Translations under genes and position numbers: made by a program
Assembly (NCBI GenBank): GCA_037127255.1
Contig: JBANSL010000002.1
Span: 7,918,001-7,982,000, forward strand
Direction of reading: 5' to 3'
DNA: 64,000 nt
Origin: Persicaria tinctoria
Taxonomy: Eukaryota > Streptophyta > Magnoliopsida > Caryophyllales > Polygonaceae
Notes under the pieces: model-generated
Seen by the model: only the letters and a program-made list of their open reading frames with translations
The model's database searches: none
What the model was told of the DNA's origin: nothing
Shown here: piece after piece, positions 59,501 to 64,000 of the stretch
How the letters are laid out: the number at the start of each line of letters is the position of its first letter
How positions within the stretch are numbered: position 1 is the stretch's first letter

Positions 59501-62478
59501 TTCAGCCAATGCTTTGATGCCCTTAAGTGTAACAACTGCAAAGTCCGCAACATCAAACTTGGAATTGCGCTGTTTATTTAAGCTTTTTGAAGGCTCTGCA
59601 AAGGGTTCTTGTGAAAGAAGATCCTCAAATGGAAATGAGTCAGCAGAGTCACCGGCTGTGTCCAGTTTATTTCCAGCCAGATTGACAACAGCAATTGCCA
59701 GCTGATTAGAAATTTGTGCAGCAGAAGATATATTTGATTGATTTACTTGTGTCTGCCAAAAAAATGAAGAAAATATATTAACTAAGATTTTGTTCAATGT
59801 CAAAGAGTAGGAAAACAATTCAAAGTATACATCAAACCTTCACTAAATCGGTCTTAGGCTGAGTATTTCCCTTCTGTGATCTAGCCTTGGTAGATCCCAA
59901 AATTTCACTTAATAAAAAAGTAAGCCATGCTAGAGAAATTGGTACAGTTGATGGACCATAATCTTCAAGAATACGAGAGAGTATGTTAGTGGCCGATGAT
60001 TGTATGCCATCAGATGATGACTTTCCACATGCCCAAGGAAGGAGGATACCAGACCACCTTTCACTTTCTTCAAGTGACAAATGCAGTTCACCAACACAGA
60101 TTAATTCTAGGGCCTTAGCAAGTGCTTCTTGTATATTTTTATGCTTTGTTGTCAGTTTAGCAGTTCTCCTCATCAATGGTAGGCCTTTATCCAATATAAC
60201 TTTCTTTGCTCCATCACTCCTTTCAACGGAAAGCAGAAATGCAGTCAATGCCACCTGTGCCAAGGGAATGTCTTCATCTCTACAAGCTTGAGATATGGTA
60301 GAAAGAAGACTAGTGCTCCAATCCGAAACAGAATCATTTAACGGAAGATTTTTATCTTCTAAAAGCAAGCGAGCCACCAAACTTCCATGCCACTTCACAG
60401 ATCTCTCAGGTGCTGACAAAGCAGTTGTGACAGCATTTCCATCACTATCCAGCTCTTGAATGTGGATTCTGTTTTCTTCTGATGCCATTGCCCAATTTGC
60501 CAAAGCCCATGCAGCAAAAGGAACAGCCACATGCTGAGTATGCAAATCATCCCAGAGACCAGGGACAACAGCTGAAGACAAATTGGTTTCTGATAGAAAG
60601 CTGTTATTTATATTTTTTTGTGCAGAGTTATCAGGAACATATTCTCTGGGCTCTACATATCTGCCATTAGTACACTCCAACATCCCAGAATTCCTTGAAA
60701 ATCCGACAACAGTAGTATCCCCAAGAACTTTAATTCCAATTCCTTTCAATCCTTTCCCTCCATCATCATCATCATCATCATTGTGTGGATCCTCCACAGT
60801 CATGCCACCTTCAATAACTTGTATTGCTGCAGCAATATCACTTAATTCAGCATCTGTGGGAAGAGATGGATGAAACCGAGCCTTGTCCAAGCTCTCACAG
60901 TTGGAAGTTACAACATCCATGATTGCAGCAATAAGCATGCTTCTCCCATTCAAAGAGTCTAAAATGTTCAATGAAGTACGTCTAGAGTTCTGCTCCACCA
61001 TGCACAATATACCAAGATGCAATGTAGGGAGATAAGGATTAGATAAATCATAATAAACTGGCATAGAGTTTAATATTATACAGAAACATTAGCATCAGGT
61101 TGATAAATGATAATCCTTAGATAAAGAGAACATAAATTGTGATTGTGAATCAAACAGAATGTGAAACACACATTCAACACCAAACACAGGATTTCATAAA
61201 TATTTGGCTGCTGCTGCGATCAGACAAAAACCAAACACACTATACAGCTGCAAGGATGTGGAGTATGTTCTCACTAAATTGTGCCATGTCTTTCCACGTC
61301 AAAACTTCATATTCCCATCTCCATAACCAACATAAACTGGGGTTCTCCTATGACAGATATCAACTGGGGTTCTCCATAAACAACATATATTTGTTTCAGG
61401 GAGCTAAGCCTATACATGATCCCCCGCATTTATAGAGCAGAAAAATAGCCTACACATAATAATGAGCAAAATAAAATCATTCAAATGAAACTTCTCCAAA
61501 TGACTTTTTAATTATGGGATTAGGATTTTGCCAAATTGCAATCTCTAACCACAATACCTAGCCCATTTCAGTCACTGCTTATTACATTTTCGAATAAATA
61601 GTCCATCATAACAGTTTGATCTAATTCCATTCTATAAATTCCACTTGATCATTCACAACAGAAAGCTAGTTCCGGATCAAAACTGAAAAGACTATGGAAT
61701 AAAATTTCACCTTCTTGGTACGATGATGAGGCTGCGACGAGAAGATAGAGCGCAGAAGATAAGGAACAGCATGAGGTCTCGCAAAAACTTCATCTCGAAC
61801 AATGGGATCGGCAATTAAGTAAGCCAAGGTCCTAGCTGCTTCCGCCTGAGTTCCATTGCCCTCTGCAGTCGTCGCAACAGTCTCCAACAACCAATCAACC
61901 ACCTTACCACCTCCAGCCGCCACAATCGCCGCCCTCCGACTCGCATTCACCGCCGCAATATCCGCCAGAAACGACGCAACCCTAAATTCAAACCCCAACC
62001 GAACCTCGTGGTTAGCCGAGGACAACACCGATCTCAGCGACTGCCATAGCACGGAAGCCGCTATGCCTGTATGCTTCATCCGGTTAACGATCCTCTGCGC
62101 CGATTCCTTCGACCTATCAACCGTATGCTCGATCGCTGAATATAGCTGCCCGCGGTTCGCACTTGTGCCGGAATCAACATCGTCCTTTTTCTCAGAAAGG
62201 AGTAGGTAGGAAACGGCGGCCGCGGAGACCACGGCGGCGGAGGAGACGGCTAAAATGGAGGTGCGAGAGGTGGAAGCCGCGGATGAGAGAGGAGAGAGGC
62301 CATGGGAGGTCACATGGATGACTGGAGAGAGATTATTGCCATCTTTGGCGCATTCAACTGAATTCTGACGCTGAGAATTGGATCCAGAAGGAGATGAAAA
62401 CGACGACGGAGAAGAGCAGAACGGGCGAGGGCGCGGATATCGAAGGCATCGACATGCTCTCAGCCATGGACGAAGCAT
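56580..62478 (-). CDS. SERAC1-like alpha/beta-hydrolase with ARM-type helical middle
   Basis: Ten exons on the minus strand: 61711-62478, 59838-60989, 58631-59752, 58260-58301, 57726-57802, 57407-57491, 57238-57321, 56988-57089, 56813-56911, 56580-56723; joined, 1224 residues. The Arg/Ser-rich N-terminus suggests an organelle signal, with a hydrophobic segment near residues 75-95 (ILAVSSAAVVSAAAVSYLLL). Helical ARM-like repeats fill about 120-900. The C-terminal hydrolase has an oxyanion HGLRGGPF (His956), the nucleophile in THSMGG (Ser1054, its codon split between exons 5 and 6) and a terminal STDH (His1184). Human SERAC1 acts in phosphatidylglycerol remodelling at mitochondria-ER contacts; the plant role is not established. 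It closely resembles the single large Arabidopsis homologue as remembered. Confidence 0.93.
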
Positions 62479-62933
62479 GAATTCCCGATTTTCCCAATCT
62501 TTAGACGCTGATTTTCTTCTTTTTTTAAAATATGATTTTGTTTTTTATTTCGTTTTCGGCGGTTTTTCTTTTTCTGCAATCAAATCCACGGCGGTGGTGC
62601 GGTGGTGGGTAGGGAAGGTTGATCGAGATATGGCGGCAAGGCAATGGGCGAGTTGTACGGATGGAAAACAGGGATTGGATTTAGGAAGGTGCGTGACGAA
62701 GACGATGGTTGTTTTTCCGTAACGGAGAGATGTGAACTTCCGGATAGTGGAGAAAGAAAGACAGCGAAGAACAGGTAGATGGAACCAGGCAGGTATATGC
62801 TTATATTCTGTTGGGCCAACACTCGGCCCAAATAGGCCCAACTCTATTTGCGCCTTTCGGTACCAATTTTCAATGTGCCCCATTTTTTTTTTTTTCATTT
62901 TTTAAAACGATATCCCCAAGTTTTAATGTTTTA
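62479..62933 (-). promoter_or_regulatory. Leader and promoter of SERAC1-like gene with Site II cluster
   Basis: Three TGGGCC/GGCCCA elements lie at 62811-62841, about 330-360 bp upstream of the ATG. Site II elements of this kind are common in promoters of plant nuclear genes for organelle proteins, which agrees with the predicted targeting. The role is inferred. Confidence 0.5.
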
Positions 62934-63222
62934 GGAAATGTCACCCTTTGTCTAGCCTTGTGGCGCGTTGCCAGGGCTCTCTCGCACGGGATTGGGATAT
63001 CCAATTCCATTTGGTCTATAGGGAAGCGAATTTCGTCGCCGACTCCCTCGCTAAGTATGCCCTCTCTTTACCTATAGGGCTACATGTTTTGACGGATCCT
63101 CCGGTAGGGGCGATTCAGGAAGTTGAGGAGGATATTAGGGGGAGGGCTACCCCGTCTCGTTTTTGTGTAGCCCATACTTTTCTTGTTCGAGAGCCTGCTC
63201 TCGTCTTATTCACCAAAAAAAA
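62934..63222 (+). mobile_element. 5'-truncated LINE 3' end (copy 2) with RNase H remnant
   Basis: A ~289-bp insertion ending in a poly-A run, flanked by aatgtttta (62925-62933 and 63223-63231). It encodes the end of a plant LINE RNase H domain (REANFVADSLAKYALSLPIG), typical of the reverse-transcriptase protein C-terminus, then the LINE tail 'gagcctgctctcgtc'. It is related to the copy at 44535. It lies just upstream of the SERAC1-like promoter. Confidence 0.88.
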
Positions 63223-63231
63223 AATGTTTTA

Positions 63232-64000
63232 TACTATAGTGCACTTGATAATCAGTTTTAAGAAATCGATTTTTCATATACACAGTCAATTTCTTACTAA
63301 AAGTACGACCAATCTACCAAGTTTTCATGTTGGCAAATTATTTTCAAGCAAAAACTCTTATAGACCATAAAATTTAGTAAATTAGTCATAAGAATATAAT
63401 CCACTTTAAAATGAATAGAGCCATAAGAATATAAAATGATATCTCTCGAGTTTTAAATCGATATTGTCAAATAATGTACATTTGTCAGTTTAAAATATTT
63501 CTCCAACAAAAAAAAAATGAAAGATTGAGATTTTGCTTTCTACTCTAAAGCACATTCTACAACCATAACAATGACCTAGGGAATCTTACAATGAAATGTG
63601 TTTTAAAGGGTCATGATATAAAGGTCAAGAGAATGTTTTCATAGACACATGGTCGATGAAAACATAAGAAAGAGGAAGAACAAGAATAATAAACAAACAA
63701 GCTAGGTAAAGCAAAGTCAAAACCAATGCAAGGAAAAGTAAATGAAGATAGTGCAAACAAAAACAAAGATAAGATAAAAATGAATAACATAAATATATAT
63801 AAAAGGAAAGAAAGAGAAATCGAGAGTCCGGATAAATCGAGGGATGGACTAACCACCATGAACAACATAAATCAAATAACAGGAGTAAATCACTGAAAGG
63901 AAATAAAAAGAAGCAAATGACGGAAAAGAAAATGCAAAAATAAAGTATATGACTGTAAACTGCAAGCTAGTAGAACCAACGAACCGATCAGCCAAACGGA
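63232..64000. other. Intergenic AT-rich DNA at window end
   Basis: No gene or repeat boundary recognised. The minus-strand open frame at 63611-63868 is a low-complexity Ser/Leu/Phe-rich by-product of AT-rich DNA. Confidence 0.5.

Overview
This 64 kb window is plant nuclear DNA from a eudicot, probably an asterid and possibly Lamiales; the lineage is a guess from gene style and repeat content. Evidence for a plant: introns with GT-AG borders in AT-rich sequence, plant-only gene families (a P-class PPR, a MIP1/DUF547 protein, an RBP47-type RNA-binding protein, a CEP-like peptide precursor), and a Ty1/copia element primed by initiator tRNA-Met together with many plant-type MITEs.

Layout. 1-3.4 kb: repeat-rich non-coding DNA with a hAT-type element. 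3.63-5.59 kb: an intronless mitochondrial-type PPR gene (+). 6.16-12.45 kb: a PIF/Harbinger-like element carrying a complete, very young copia retrotransposon. 12.70-17.91 kb: an 18-exon prolyl-oligopeptidase-family hydrolase (+). 19.54-22.38 kb: a 9-exon MIP1-like leucine-zipper/DUF547 gene (-). 23.5-25.3 kb: a cluster of Tourist-like and Stowaway-like MITEs. 28.44-31.70 kb: a 6-exon RBP47-type gene (-). 33-37 kb: a retroposon insertion, a large Tourist-like element and a broken MuDR transposase. 38.6-43.5 kb: two more Harbinger-like elements, a CEP-like secreted peptide gene (-) and a MULE-type MITE. 44.5-48.6 kb: a LINE tail, a TRIM-like LTR, an orphan exon-like segment, a Helitron-like element and a Stowaway. 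49.6-55.9 kb: a 15-coding-exon membrane metallophosphoesterase (+). 56.6-62.5 kb: a 10-exon SERAC1-like hydrolase with an ARM-type middle (-), tail to tail with the preceding gene. A second LINE tail lies at 62.9 kb.

The exon models were built by hand from splice sites, reading-frame continuity and remembered family similarity. All five multi-exon models give uninterrupted frames whose lengths divide by three (679, 562, 431, 1019 and 1224 aa). The genes look like unrelated neighbours and I see no gene cluster or pathway. The most notable items are the CEP-like peptide gene between transposons, a copia element with identical LTRs but one stop codon in its zinc knuckle, a Helitron-like element with a multiplied 5' end, a family of Harbinger-like elements with GC-rich cargo, and two predicted GC-AG introns.
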